64,000 bases of DNA from Gammaproteobacteria bacterium. Lineage in GTDB: Bacteria > Pseudomonadota > Gammaproteobacteria > Pseudomonadales > UBA5518. Below are positions 26,934 through 36,504 of this stretch, one piece after another. The notes under the pieces were generated by a model. It was given only the letters and a program-made list of their open reading frames with translations, was not told the origin of the DNA and did no database searches. Both the position numbers and the translations under genes were made by a program. Within the stretch, counting starts at the first letter, position 1; each line of letters begins with the position of its first letter. The stretch spans positions 372,001-436,000 of the forward strand of contig JADIYI010000009.1 in NCBI GenBank assembly GCA_016705365.1, written 5' to 3'.

Positions 26934-27953
26934 ATGAAAGCAGCCGTATTCAAGGGCCCCGGCCAACCCCTGGTCATCGAGGATCGGCCGGAGCCGGTGC
27001 CGCAAGCCGGAGAAGTGCTGATCCGGGTGAGCCTGGCCGGTATTTGCGGCAGCGATCTGCAGATGAGCTCCGGCGAGGGTCAGCAACTGCCCGAGGACAG
27101 CATCATCGGCCACGAGTTCTGCGGTGAGGTCGTGGCCCTGGGTGCGGGCGTGCGGAATATCCGGCTCGGCGAACGCGTCGCACCGATCCCCTTCATCGGC
27201 TGCGGCAATTGTGCCGCCTGCCATCGCGGGCAGCCCCATCGCTGCCCCACCGCGCAGATCGATGTCGTGGCCGGCTTCTGCGAGTTTTCCCGGGTAGGCG
27301 CCAGTGACTGCGTGGTCCTGCCGCCGCCGGTGACGGATGAAGAAGGTGCCCTGATCGAACCCCTGGCAGTGGGTCTGCAGGGGGTGCGCAAGGCCGCGTT
27401 GGCGGTGGGTTCGAGGGTGCTGGTGACCGGCGCCGGACCGATTGGCCTGTCGGCTGCGTTCTGGGCCCAGCGCCTCGGGGCGAGCCGTGTCGCGGTGATG
27501 GCCAGCTCGGGGCGTCGCAGCGCGATTGCGCTGGCAATGGGTGCCACCCATTTCATTGCCCGGCGCGAGCTGAGCGACCCGGCGGCGGCCATCGAGGAAG
27601 CCCTCGGCGGGCAGCCCGACGTGGTATTCGAGGCCGTGGGCAAGCCCGGCGCGATCAGCGAAGCCATCGGCTACGTGAAACCCATGGGAACCGTCGTGTC
27701 CCTGGGATTCTGCGCCGGTCCCGACAGTTTCATCCCGGCTGTTGCGCTGTGGAAGGAAGTACGCCTGCTGTTCTCGATGTGCTATGACAGGCAGGACTTC
27801 CAGTACGCCACAGACGTGATGGCCGCCGGCGATCACCGCCCGCGGGCGATGATCACTTCCACCATCAGCCTCGATGAACTGCCACGCAGATTCGAAGAGC
27901 TGCGCGGGGCCACCGCGGATTGCAAGGTTATGGTCAGGCCCTGGGGCGCCTGA
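26934..27953 (+). CDS. Zinc-dependent alcohol dehydrogenase (MDR)
   Basis: Protein of 339 residues of the medium-chain dehydrogenase family. Catalytic zinc site: GICGSD and GHEFCGEV. Structural zinc lobe: CGNCAACHRGQPHRC. Cofactor motif: VTGAGPIGLSAAFWAQ near residue 162. It probably oxidises or reduces a secondary alcohol or polyol using NAD(P). The start at 26934 follows GGAGGAAAG. It ends the plus-strand operon, converging with the alpha/beta hydrolase gene at 28104. The 150 bp between them holds no clear terminator. Confidence 0.92.
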   Translation: MKAAVFKGPGQPLVIEDRPEPVPQAGEVLIRVSLAGICGSDLQMSSGEGQQLPEDSIIGHEFCGEVVALGAGVRNIRLGERVAPIPFIGCGNCAACHRGQPHRCPTAQIDVVAGFCEFSRVGASDCVVLPPPVTDEEGALIEPLAVGLQGVRKAALAVGSRVLVTGAGPIGLSAAFWAQRLGASRVAVMASSGRRSAIALAMGATHFIARRELSDPAAAIEEALGGQPDVVFEAVGKPGAISEAIGYVKPMGTVVSLGFCAGPDSFIPAVALWKEVRLLFSMCYDRQDFQYATDVMAAGDHRPRAMITSTISLDELPRRFEELRGATADCKVMVRPWGA

Positions 27954-28103
27954 TCGTGGGGATCTGACAGGGCACAGCGCGACAGGAACATCGCCAAGCT
28001 CGACCCGACACTTTTACGGATCCCCGGTGACCAGCAGCAGGGCGCAGGCGGCAATCGCCACAGCCCGCCATCGAAGGGCGGTGCAAGCCGCGTGTGTCCG
28101 GCC

Positions 28104-29228
28104 TCAGCCCGCGGCGCGCGGCACGGCGTCACCGGTGGCGAAATTCCTCGCCAGGAAATCCAGCAGCAGCTCGTAGCCCCGGCGTGTCGATTCCTCGTCA
28201 TGGCCCACGATATAGCCGTATTGCAGGCAGTCCTCGTAGGCTCCGCCGCTGGTGATCCGCGCGGCGATGCGCTCGAAACGACTGGCCCCGGCCCGGATAT
28301 CGGTGATGTGCTTGCCGTCGAGGTAAGCGAAGCCCTTGGCGTCGTAATCGAGTTCGCAACCACGCAGATAGGGATTGTCCCTGAGCATTCGCGGAGCCGT
28401 GTTTTCCCAGGCATGGCCGGCGCCGGGGAACACGTGGGGCTGTACCACGACACCCAGCGCCGCCAGCTCCCGTTCACGTGCGGCGCAGGCAGCCAGATCG
28501 TTGGAGGCATCGTCGGTGCCGCGCAGGGTCAGCAACGGCACCGCTCGCGCACGCGTGGTGTCCAGCTTCTGGAAACAGGGGCCGTAGAAGTCCGCATACA
28601 GCGCGAAACCCGGCAGCTCCGGCACCAGCGCCTCGCGAAAACGCTCGTCGATGGCGAAGCGCGCCGCCATGCCGCCGTAGGAAAAGCCCATCAGCCCGAT
28701 GCGTCGCGGATCGATGCGCGTGCTGGTCGAAAGCAGTTTCAGTGCCGCGTAAGCATCGGTGACGATGTCGAACTCGGTCACGTTCGAGGTGCGCACCAGG
28801 TAAGGGAAATCCGGCGTCATGCCACGCGGCAGGTAGTACTCGAGCACGAAGGACGCGATGCCGTTGCGCATCAGCAGCTCGGCGTATTCCCGCTCGCGTC
28901 CCGGCGAAATGCCGCCGCTGCCGGGCAGGATGATCATCGCCGGCACCGGGTGCTGCGCACTGGCCGCCTCGGGCACCGTGAGGTATCCGAGACCCGTGGT
29001 GGGCGTGGCACCCTTCATCCCGTCCAGCACCACGTCCAGATCGAAGGGCGAGGCGCTGGGGAAATGGATCTCGCCGCCGGCAGCGTCGGAAAGCACGCTC
29101 ACCGTATCCGGTGGATGCGGGAATTCCGGCAGGTACCAGCCGATCAGCACACCCTGCACCGTGCGCGACTGCAGCAGCAGCATGAGCAGGACGACGATGC
29201 CGAGCGCAGTGACAAGAAACTTCTTCAT
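28104..29228 (-). CDS. Exported alpha/beta hydrolase (dienelactone hydrolase-like)
   Basis: Protein of 374 residues. The N-terminal hydrophobic segment (FLVTALGIVVLLMLLLQ) is a signal anchor, so the enzyme probably faces the periplasm. The nucleophile elbow is GFSYGG, the oxyanion region is MIILPGSGG, an acid lies near LRGTDDASND, and the histidine is in FPGAGHAWEN. This matches the dienelactone hydrolase family used for esters and lactones. It is the last gene of the five-gene minus-strand operon, 86 bp after the ThDP enzyme. Substrate unknown. Confidence 0.87.
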   Translation of the reverse strand: MKKFLVTALGIVVLLMLLLQSRTVQGVLIGWYLPEFPHPPDTVSVLSDAAGGEIHFPSASPFDLDVVLDGMKGATPTTGLGYLTVPEAASAQHPVPAMIILPGSGGISPGREREYAELLMRNGIASFVLEYYLPRGMTPDFPYLVRTSNVTEFDIVTDAYAALKLLSTSTRIDPRRIGLMGFSYGGMAARFAIDERFREALVPELPGFALYADFYGPCFQKLDTTRARAVPLLTLRGTDDASNDLAACAARERELAALGVVVQPHVFPGAGHAWENTAPRMLRDNPYLRGCELDYDAKGFAYLDGKHITDIRAGASRFERIAARITSGGAYEDCLQYGYIVGHDEESTRRGYELLLDFLARNFATGDAVPRAAG

Positions 29229-29314
29229 CGGATTTTCCAGCGTGGCGGGACAGCGCTATTTTCTCCCTTTCATGCCCTCGCGAACAGCCGGTATTTTCTG
29301 GCGGATCCGCCAAC

Positions 29315-31024
29315 TCAGTAATCCGCAAGCTTCTCGAACGCCTTGACCGGAGGCATGGCGTTCGGGTCGGCCAACACATCGATCACCACGGAGGAATCCG
29401 CTGCCAGTGCCTGCGCTATCGCTGCGGCAATATCCCGGGCGCGATGCACGCGTATGCCCTTCAGCCCGCAGGCCTCGGCAATGGCCGCATGATCGACCGG
29501 CCTGAAATCGCAGACGTTGGTATGACGTCCCAACCCTGCATCCTCGGCATGCTTCTGGTAGCCGAGAACGGCATTGTTCATCACCGCCACCACGACCTTG
29601 ATTCCATGGCGGACCGTGGTTTCCAGCTCCGACCAGACATGGCCAAAACCCCCGTCCCCCACCACGCAGAAAACCGGGCGCCCGGGACGCCCGATCCTGG
29701 CGCCCATCGCCAATGGAAGCCCCCAGCCGAGGCCTGCCTGGCCGCGCGGCGTGATGAAGCGCCGGGCGGATCTTGCGCACAGGTAGTTGGCCACCCAGAT
29801 GGACGAGAAGCTCGCATCGGCAACCACGATATGGTCATCCGCCAATTGCGCCTCGAGCTCGGCCATGAAACGCTCGGGACGAATGGGTGAGGCATCCGAT
29901 TGCGTGACCCCGGCAATTTCCCGCCGATGATCGAGCCTGGCGGTCGCGATGGTGCTCTCGATCAGCGCCCGTGCCGCCACGCGCCGCGACAGGTCCAGGT
30001 CCGCCAGCGCGGCATTCAATGCCTGCAGGGTCAGCTTCGCGTCACCGTTCAAACGCAGTGATTCGTAATTGCGGCCGATTTCGCCGGGGTCGATATCGAT
30101 ATGGATGTAGCGTGCCTGCGCGGGCAGCAGCGTCCAGGAATCGGTGCCGTTCTGGTTGGTGCGATTGCCGATCAGCAGGATGACGTCCGCGTCGCTCACC
30201 ATCGGTTTCACGAATTTGGCCATGCCCCGGGTGCCCATGTAATAACCGATGATGCCCAGCGACAGCGGGTGTGTCTCGTCCACGCCGCCCTTGCCCATGG
30301 TGCTGGTCGCGACCGGCAGGTGAGCCAGTTCCTGCAGCCTGCGCAATTCCTGTTGCGCACCGGAGCCGATCACGCCGCCCCCGGCATAGACGATCGGCGC
30401 CCTGGCATTGGCCAGCAGGCGGGCTGCCTCGGCGATCTGCCCGGGATCGGCCTGGGTGCGGTCGAGCGGGTAGTGGCCCAGGCAAGCCACGCGTGGCGAT
30501 ACCGGCTTTTCTTCCCTTTCGGCGAGCAGTTCGGTCGACACCAGCAGCACCGCGGGGCCCGGACGCCCGCTCGCCGCCGCGGTAAACGCCATATCGACAT
30601 AGTCCTCGATCCGCTCGGCCGAACTCACCCGTTTGATCCACTTGGCTACGCCCTTGAACAACTCGAGCTGGTCCAGCTCCTGGAAGGCATTGCGATCCTG
30701 GCTGTTGGGGCCGACATCCTGTACCAGCGCAACGAGCGGAATGGAGGCCGACAGGCACTCGGCCAGTCCCGCGACCAGCAGGGTCGCCGCCGGGCCATTC
30801 TGCGCCGTCACGACCGCCACCTTGCCGGTCACGCGGGCGTAGCCATCGGCCATGTAGGTGCCGGAGTTTTCCTGTCGATAGCCGATCTGCTTTATGCCCG
30901 CATCATCGGCCGCCAGGGTTATGGCCGGCGGATTGCTCTGGCCAAACAGGTATTCGACGCCGTGGCGCTTCAGCGCGTTGGCAAATCGCTGCGGTGGACG
31001 CAGCAGAACCGGCTTGTCACTCAT
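29315..31024 (-). CDS. Thiamine-diphosphate enzyme (acetolactate synthase/decarboxylase family)
   Basis: Protein of 569 residues with three ThDP-enzyme domains. The N-terminal glutamate is in QENSGTYMADGYARVTGK. The ThDP-binding motif is GDGGFGHVWSELET followed by VMNNAVLGYQKH. The family covers acetolactate synthase, benzoylformate decarboxylase, oxalyl-CoA decarboxylase and carboligases, and sequence alone does not separate them here. No small regulatory subunit or other branched-chain gene is nearby, arguing against a biosynthetic IlvB role. The start at 31024 follows GGAG. It is 73 bp downstream of an aldehyde dehydrogenase, suggesting 2-keto acid or aldehyde chemistry. Confidence 0.9.
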   Translation of the reverse strand: MSDKPVLLRPPQRFANALKRHGVEYLFGQSNPPAITLAADDAGIKQIGYRQENSGTYMADGYARVTGKVAVVTAQNGPAATLLVAGLAECLSASIPLVALVQDVGPNSQDRNAFQELDQLELFKGVAKWIKRVSSAERIEDYVDMAFTAAASGRPGPAVLLVSTELLAEREEKPVSPRVACLGHYPLDRTQADPGQIAEAARLLANARAPIVYAGGGVIGSGAQQELRRLQELAHLPVATSTMGKGGVDETHPLSLGIIGYYMGTRGMAKFVKPMVSDADVILLIGNRTNQNGTDSWTLLPAQARYIHIDIDPGEIGRNYESLRLNGDAKLTLQALNAALADLDLSRRVAARALIESTIATARLDHRREIAGVTQSDASPIRPERFMAELEAQLADDHIVVADASFSSIWVANYLCARSARRFITPRGQAGLGWGLPLAMGARIGRPGRPVFCVVGDGGFGHVWSELETTVRHGIKVVVAVMNNAVLGYQKHAEDAGLGRHTNVCDFRPVDHAAIAEACGLKGIRVHRARDIAAAIAQALAADSSVVIDVLADPNAMPPVKAFEKLADY

Positions 31025-31097
31025 AACGATCTCCGTGCTGATTGCCGGGGTAGCTTGGCCCGGCCTGCCATTCATGAAAAACCACGCGAACCATGTT

Positions 31098-32537
31098 TCA
31101 ACCCAGCAATCCTCCGCTGACGGTCTTGACGAACTGCCGCGTCTCCTCGCCGTGCGGCGAGTACAGCGTCTTGATCTGCGCCCCGGCACCCAGCTCGAAT
31201 ACCGCGCGCGGGTTGGAAAACTGGCAAAAGCCCTCGAAGCCGTGATGGCGGCCCATGCCGCTCTCGCCCACGCCACCGAAGGCCAGCGATTCCTGCGCTC
31301 CGTGCAGCGAGGGAGCATTGACCGTAAAGCCACCGGACCGGGTATTGCGCCGCAATTTCTCGATCAGCTGCGCGTTTTCCGAAAATATGTAGACACCCAG
31401 CGGCTTGTCACCCGCCCGGATGCGCTCGATCACCTCGTCGAAATCGCGATAGCCGATGATCGGCAGCACGGGCCCGAAGATCTCCTCGGTACAGACCAGG
31501 CTGTCCAGCTCCGGGTCGAGCACCAGCGTCAGGGGCATGCGAAACGGAGGTTCGCCGGTGGTTGCCGAGCCGATCTCGATGACGCTGGCACGATTGCGCG
31601 CCCTGGCGTCATCGACATAGCTCTGCACCCGGTCAAACTGTTTGCGGTTGATGATCGCCACGCCAAGCTCGCTGGTGGTGAAATCACCCATCAGCGCCTC
31701 GATGGTCTCGCGAACCATCGCCACGAATCGATCCACCAGCGCCTCGGGCACGAATACATGATCGACACAGATGCACAGCTGGCCACCCTTGGTCAGATTG
31801 GAACCGAGCAGGCTGCGCACGTTGTCCGCGCTCAGCGCTTCCTCGGTGAATACGGTCGGACTCTTGCCGCCCAGCTCGAGGGTAACCGGCACCAGGTTCC
31901 GCGCCGCTTTCAGCATGACCTCGCGACCGATCCTCGCATTGCCGGTGTAGAGCAGATGGTCCCATTTCAGGGTGCTGAAAGCGCGCGCGAGATCTAGACC
32001 TCCGGTGGCCACCGACACCTGGTCGCGATCGAAGGTCGCGGCAATCATCTGCGCCATGAGCTCGGCCGTTGCCGGCACCTGCTCCGAGGGCTTGATGATC
32101 ACCCGATTGCCCGCCGCCAGCATTTCGGTCAGCGGGCCGATCGAGAGATCGACCGGGAAATTCCACGCCGACAGGTTGCCGATCACGCCCTTGGGCTGGT
32201 ATTCGATCCAGGCACGCGAGCGGCCATAGAGATGCGGTTCGAGCTCGCGCGGTTGCGGCAGCACCCAGCGGGCGACATTGTTCGCGACATACTCGGCGCG
32301 GCTTGCCACGTTGAGCACATCGAACATGTAGGCGGTCAGTTCGGGGTGGTGCCCGAAATCACTGGCAAGCGCCTCGGCAATCCGCTTGGCGTTTTTCATC
32401 ATCATCGGCGGGATGGCCTTGAGCAGATCCACGCGCGATGCCGTGGAAGGATCCGGGTCCCCGTGAAAGGCCTTTTGCTGCAGCTTGAAGGTGTCGTGCA
32501 GCCGCTCGATGGCGACCTGGTCATCGGCTGTAGCCAT
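31098..32537 (-). CDS. Aldehyde dehydrogenase (coniferyl aldehyde dehydrogenase-like)
   Basis: Protein of 479 residues. The general-base glutamate is Glu 221 in VTLELGGKSP and the catalytic cysteine is Cys 255 in GGQLCICVDHVFVP. NLSAWNFPVDLSIGPL is the nucleotide-binding entry typical of the CalB / class 3-type group that includes coniferyl and fatty aldehyde dehydrogenases. It would oxidise the aldehyde made by the PQQ dehydrogenase encoded 29 bp upstream. The ATG at 32537 follows GGAGAG; the open frame upstream overlaps the neighbour. Substrate range is inference. Confidence 0.93.
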   Translation of the reverse strand: MATADDQVAIERLHDTFKLQQKAFHGDPDPSTASRVDLLKAIPPMMMKNAKRIAEALASDFGHHPELTAYMFDVLNVASRAEYVANNVARWVLPQPRELEPHLYGRSRAWIEYQPKGVIGNLSAWNFPVDLSIGPLTEMLAAGNRVIIKPSEQVPATAELMAQMIAATFDRDQVSVATGGLDLARAFSTLKWDHLLYTGNARIGREVMLKAARNLVPVTLELGGKSPTVFTEEALSADNVRSLLGSNLTKGGQLCICVDHVFVPEALVDRFVAMVRETIEALMGDFTTSELGVAIINRKQFDRVQSYVDDARARNRASVIEIGSATTGEPPFRMPLTLVLDPELDSLVCTEEIFGPVLPIIGYRDFDEVIERIRAGDKPLGVYIFSENAQLIEKLRRNTRSGGFTVNAPSLHGAQESLAFGGVGESGMGRHHGFEGFCQFSNPRAVFELGAGAQIKTLYSPHGEETRQFVKTVSGGLLG

Positions 32538-32566
32538 GGTGATCTCTCCGGCGGCCGTCCGGCCGC

Positions 32567-34507
32567 TCATTGCTGTTGTTCCGGCAAGGCAAAGGCCACC
32601 AGCGCGTCTCCGAGAGGCCTGCCGAACGCCACCTGCCCACCGGCGGCGATCACGACGTATTGACGACCCTTGTGGGTGTAGGTCATCGGCGATGCGGAGC
32701 CGTCGTTGGGCAGCCTGGCGGTCCAGAGTTTTTCCCCGCTCCGGCTGTCGAAGGCACGGAAGCGACGATCCGTGGTGGCGCCGATGAAGATCAGTCCGCT
32801 CCCGGTCAACAGCGGGCCACCGAGGTTGGGTGTACCCAGCTCGATCTCGAACGGCAACGCGATCGGCCCCATCTCGTGAACGGAACCGAGCGGCACCTGC
32901 CAGCGGATATCCCCGGTCCTCAGATCGATCGCGGCGAGCTTGCCCCAGGGTGGCGGCGAACACGGAACTCCGAGCGGAGAAGCGATCACGCCCATCACGA
33001 TTGCGTACGGCGTTCCCTTCATCGCATTCACCTGGGTCAGCGCCGGGTTCCAGTGCCCGCGCGAATTGGCCATCTCAATCGGTACCAGTTGACCGAACAT
33101 CGCGGCATTGCTCAGGTTGACGATCAGCAGCTGCTCATCGATCGACACCGATGCGCCCCCCCAGTTCATGCCGCCCAGCGCGCTCGGGTTGTACAGCGTC
33201 GGCTCCAGGCCGAAAGGCGTATAGATTCCCTCGTTGCGAAGCTTCCCGAATTGCTCCGCGCATTTCCCGCGGTCCCAGAACGTGAAGCCCCAGGCGTCCT
33301 CCGCGCGGAGCTCATGATTGGCCAGGGGCAGCGGTTTCAGCGGAAAAGGCTGGGTCGGAGATGCCCGCTCCCCCTCGATCAGCGATTTAGCCACCGGTCG
33401 CTCCTCGATCCCGAACAGGGGCTCGCCGGTCTCGCGGTTGAACATGAAGACCAATCCCTGCTTGGTGGTCTGCACAACCGCCGGAATCAACCTGCCATCG
33501 CGTTCCACCTCGGTCAGGATCGGCTGCGAAGGCGTGTCGTAATCCCACAGGTCGTGGTGCACGAACTGGAAATGCCAGATCACCTCACCAGTGGCTCCGT
33601 TCAACGCCACCAGGGAATTGGCGTAACGGTTGTCGCCGGGACGATAGACTCCGTAATAATCCGGCGACGGCGAACTGGTGGGGACGAACACCATGTTGCG
33701 CCCGGCATCGACGGATATCGGTGCCCAGACATTGGCGGCGCCACTGGCCGAGCGCGGATTGGCGGGCCAGCTTTCACTGGCCTGCTCCTGCTCCGGAATC
33801 GGGTTGAAGGACCAGCGGAATGCTCCGCTGCGCGCATCGATTGCCTTGACCACTCCGGCGGGCATATGCGCCTGGTTGAAGTCCTCGACCTGGGATCCGA
33901 CCACCAGGTTGCCATTGACCACGACCGGAGGCGAGGTGGAAAACACGGTCGGGATACGCCCGGCCAGTCCGTCGCTGTGGTAGAGCTTCACCTCGCCATC
34001 GTCGCCGAACTCCTTGCAGGGCTGGCCGTCGATGGCATCGATCGCCACGATGCGACGATCGATGACCGCCATGAACAGGCGCTGTTTGCACTGTTCGCCC
34101 GGCTTCTTGGCGGGATCTTCCCACCAGGTGATGCCGCGGCACTTGAAGTGGTTCCTGACCCCGGCTTCATCCAGCCCCGAGTCATGACGCCAGCGCTCCT
34201 CGCCGGTCGCGGGATCCAGGGCCACGATTCGCCCGAACGGACTGCAGCTGACCAGGTGTCCGCCGGCACGCACCGGCAGGTACAGCGGCGTCATCTGCAA
34301 GCTGCTTGTTGCTCCGTCTGCTTCAGGCTCGGCAAAGTGATATTCCCAGGCCTGCTCCAGTCGATGCACATTGGCCCTGTCGATCTGGCGCAGATCCGCG
34401 TAACGCTGACCACCCGCATCGCCCCCGGGAAACTCCCAGGCTTGCGCGACGGAAGTTATCACCATGGCCGCGGTCGCCAGCAACGCTCCTGCCAATGTTC
34501 TGTTCAC
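32567..34507 (-). CDS. PQQ-dependent dehydrogenase (mGDH-type propeller)
   Basis: Protein of 646 residues with a cleavable signal peptide (ALLATAAMVITSVAQA) and a propeller of PQQ_DH repeats, for example MTPLYLPVRAGGHLVSCSP, WHFQFVHHDLWDYDTPSQP and MTYTHKGRQYVVIAAGG. It lacks the five-helix membrane anchor of glucose dehydrogenase and the C-terminal haem c domain of quinohaemoproteins, so it should be a soluble periplasmic enzyme needing an external acceptor. The GTG start at 34507 follows GGAGG and begins the signal peptide. The preceding gene encodes a haem-c-bearing protein that could be that acceptor. Confidence 0.92.
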   Translation of the reverse strand: MNRTLAGALLATAAMVITSVAQAWEFPGGDAGGQRYADLRQIDRANVHRLEQAWEYHFAEPEADGATSSLQMTPLYLPVRAGGHLVSCSPFGRIVALDPATGEERWRHDSGLDEAGVRNHFKCRGITWWEDPAKKPGEQCKQRLFMAVIDRRIVAIDAIDGQPCKEFGDDGEVKLYHSDGLAGRIPTVFSTSPPVVVNGNLVVGSQVEDFNQAHMPAGVVKAIDARSGAFRWSFNPIPEQEQASESWPANPRSASGAANVWAPISVDAGRNMVFVPTSSPSPDYYGVYRPGDNRYANSLVALNGATGEVIWHFQFVHHDLWDYDTPSQPILTEVERDGRLIPAVVQTTKQGLVFMFNRETGEPLFGIEERPVAKSLIEGERASPTQPFPLKPLPLANHELRAEDAWGFTFWDRGKCAEQFGKLRNEGIYTPFGLEPTLYNPSALGGMNWGGASVSIDEQLLIVNLSNAAMFGQLVPIEMANSRGHWNPALTQVNAMKGTPYAIVMGVIASPLGVPCSPPPWGKLAAIDLRTGDIRWQVPLGSVHEMGPIALPFEIELGTPNLGGPLLTGSGLIFIGATTDRRFRAFDSRSGEKLWTARLPNDGSASPMTYTHKGRQYVVIAAGGQVAFGRPLGDALVAFALPEQQQ

Positions 34508-34547
34508 GACAACCTCCACTCCGGAGCTGAATACATTCCCGCGCCGC

Positions 34548-36239
34548 TCAGTCGAGCGGCTTGATTCGCACGAATGCCGAACTGCCGCCCTCGATCGACG
34601 CCGAAGGATAATTCGAATAACTGGTCCACACGCTGCCATCGGCGGCAAATGAAATCTCGCGGCAGAACGTCACATGCGTGGGAAGCTGGTAGGTAACGAC
34701 TTCCCCGGTTGCGGGTAACAGATGCATCATGGTGTCCGAGTTGGAGCCGCAGGCCCAGATGGTGTCGTCCCTGGGATCGACCGCCAGTGCATACGTGGAA
34801 TCGCCGGGACCGGTAGGCATGTCATAGGGGGTGAACTGCTTTGCGGCCGGGTTGTAGCGATAGACCAGGCCGTCGGTGAATGCCGGAATCCACAGCACGC
34901 CACGGGAGTCGCTGCGGAACCGGCGCGGTCCGCCAAAGGGCGTGTCCACCATTTCAAATGTCCCGGTCTTCTTGTCGAACGAGCCGATGCGGCGGTTGTT
35001 GAACTGGCTGAACCAGATCTTGCCGTCCGGAGTCACATCGATGCCGTAGGCAACCGGCAGCAACTCGTCGTAGTAACTCTTGACGATATCGAATTTCTGC
35101 TGCGCCCAGAACAACAGCCCGGTGACCGGCGGCCAGGTCGCCAGGGATTGCCAGACATTCCGGGTGGGCATGTCGTAGAGCACCACTTCGTCGGTGTCTG
35201 GATCGATGGTGCCCAGCTGGTTGGTGAGCGCCACGGTAAACCAGATCTGCCCGTCCTGGTCGAAGCGCATGGTATGGGGGTAAATACCGTCGAAATAGGA
35301 TATCTCGTGGACCTTCATGGTGCCGGTGCGGACATCAAGACTGGCGATCAGGTTGCCAAGCGCGTAGGTGAACCACATTTTTCCATCAGGTGCCTGGAAT
35401 ACGGTATGCAGCAGCAGCGGCGAGTCACCGCGGTTCCCGGGGTACAGATGATCGAGCGTTTCGATCTGGCTGGTTTGCGGATCGAGTCGCCAGATATTGC
35501 TCCCCACCGTGTCGACACCGTAGATCTTGCCGTCGGGGCCGACCGCAACATCGTGCATGCTGGCCGTGGGACTGTCGAGACGCCATTCGCTGATCTCCAC
35601 TTCGGTCGCCTTGCCGCTTGGCGCCGCGGGAATTCGCGGCATGCCGAGTCCGCCACCGGTGTCATAGGCCTTCAGCAGGGCATCCGCCATCGTCTCCCGT
35701 GTTTCCCTGGTCAGCAATGCGCTCTTGTGCGCCATGCGCTCGTATACGGAGTACCATTGTTCCCGGTTTTTCGGCCAGCGCGCATGCGGATACCCCTGCT
35801 GATGGCACATCATGCATTGGATGCGGAATTCACGCCGCACCCTGTCGTTGGTCTTCCCGACCCGCTCGGCCCATACATGGGCAGGCAGCTGTTGCAGCAA
35901 CTGCTCCTGCGATGCTGGCTGCAGCACGACATCGAGCGTCGGCGATGTCGCATCGAGTGGCAGCAGCCGATCGGCAAAACCGGGCAGACGCACGCGCACA
36001 GCCGCCTCATCCGCGGCCAGCCGTTCAAACCGGAACACCCCGTTCTCGTCGCTGAAACGGGTCGTGAAGCGCCGTTCGGAACGATCAACCAGCGAAACCA
36101 TCACGCCTTCCAGGCGATTGCCCTGGGCGTCGGCGACGACACCGGACAGGCCCTCACTCCAGCCCTCGCCGGCAAATCCCGTCAGGCCCGCCAGCAGCAC
36201 AATCCATCGCCGTACCAGGTATCGAATGTCTTGCTTCAT
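34548..36239 (-). CDS. Haem-c protein with Vgb-like propeller and carboxypeptidase-regulatory-like domain
   Basis: Protein of 563 residues in three parts. After a signal segment, residues 30-108 form a carboxypeptidase-regulatory-like beta domain (LSGVVADAQGNRLEGVMVSL). Residues 110-200 carry one c-type haem site, CMMCH at 142-146. Residues 210-560 are repeats of the streptogramin (virginiamycin B) lyase type (VAVGPDGKIYGVDTVGSNIW, IDVTPDGKIWFSQFNN). True Vgb is cytoplasmic and has no haem, so antibiotic lysis is unlikely. Its place 40 bp upstream of a PQQ dehydrogenase suggests a periplasmic electron carrier or partner, which is inference. Confidence 0.82.
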   Translation of the reverse strand: MKQDIRYLVRRWIVLLAGLTGFAGEGWSEGLSGVVADAQGNRLEGVMVSLVDRSERRFTTRFSDENGVFRFERLAADEAAVRVRLPGFADRLLPLDATSPTLDVVLQPASQEQLLQQLPAHVWAERVGKTNDRVRREFRIQCMMCHQQGYPHARWPKNREQWYSVYERMAHKSALLTRETRETMADALLKAYDTGGGLGMPRIPAAPSGKATEVEISEWRLDSPTASMHDVAVGPDGKIYGVDTVGSNIWRLDPQTSQIETLDHLYPGNRGDSPLLLHTVFQAPDGKMWFTYALGNLIASLDVRTGTMKVHEISYFDGIYPHTMRFDQDGQIWFTVALTNQLGTIDPDTDEVVLYDMPTRNVWQSLATWPPVTGLLFWAQQKFDIVKSYYDELLPVAYGIDVTPDGKIWFSQFNNRRIGSFDKKTGTFEMVDTPFGGPRRFRSDSRGVLWIPAFTDGLVYRYNPAAKQFTPYDMPTGPGDSTYALAVDPRDDTIWACGSNSDTMMHLLPATGEVVTYQLPTHVTFCREISFAADGSVWTSYSNYPSASIEGGSSAFVRIKPLD

Positions 36240-36397
36240 GCATCACTCATCGGCCGGTTGAAGTCAGAAAACGGAACAATTCCCGGAAACCAAACGCGCG
36301 CACGCCTGCCGGGTTCGATGACCGGGCTCTTTAACTCGCCGTCAGGATGCTGCTAGACTCGGCGGCGACTGCAATGGATTCAAGAATTTACCGTACC

Positions 36398-36403
36398 TAT
36401 AAT
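36398..36403 (+). promoter_or_regulatory. Consensus -10 box upstream of araC
   Basis: An exact TATAAT lies in an AT-rich patch about 100 bases before the araC start at 36505. The hexamer 17 bases upstream (TGGATT, 36375-36380) is a poor -35 match, as expected of an activator-dependent promoter. Confidence 0.4.
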
Positions 36404-36453
36404 AAAATTTTCATGGGTAATAACAGCGTCGGGAATGGTCTGGGAAGCTCACT

Positions 36454-36463
36454 ATTCCGGACA
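36454..36463 (+). promoter_or_regulatory. Candidate operator half-site before araC
   Basis: ATTCCGGACA differs at one base from the first ten bases of the repeat AATCCGGACAG at 39984-39994. It lies 42-51 bases upstream of the araC start and downstream of the TATAAT box, a position that would suit autorepression. Confidence 0.3.
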
Positions 36464-36504
36464 CCGAAAGCAAGTGCGGTGCAGGCACGCCGGAGAGAGC
36501 GCAT

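Noticed and set aside
27960..28024. GGGGATC/GATCCCC inverted repeat as a terminator after the zinc dehydrogenase
   Set aside because: The arms are separated by almost 50 bases and no T-run follows.
29315..31024. Biosynthetic acetolactate synthase large subunit
   Set aside because: No small subunit or branched-chain genes adjoin; the setting is catabolic.
34548..36239. Streptogramin (virginiamycin B) lyase resistance gene
   Set aside because: It has a signal segment, an extra beta domain and a haem site, and sits in a dehydrogenase operon; only the propeller is shared with Vgb.
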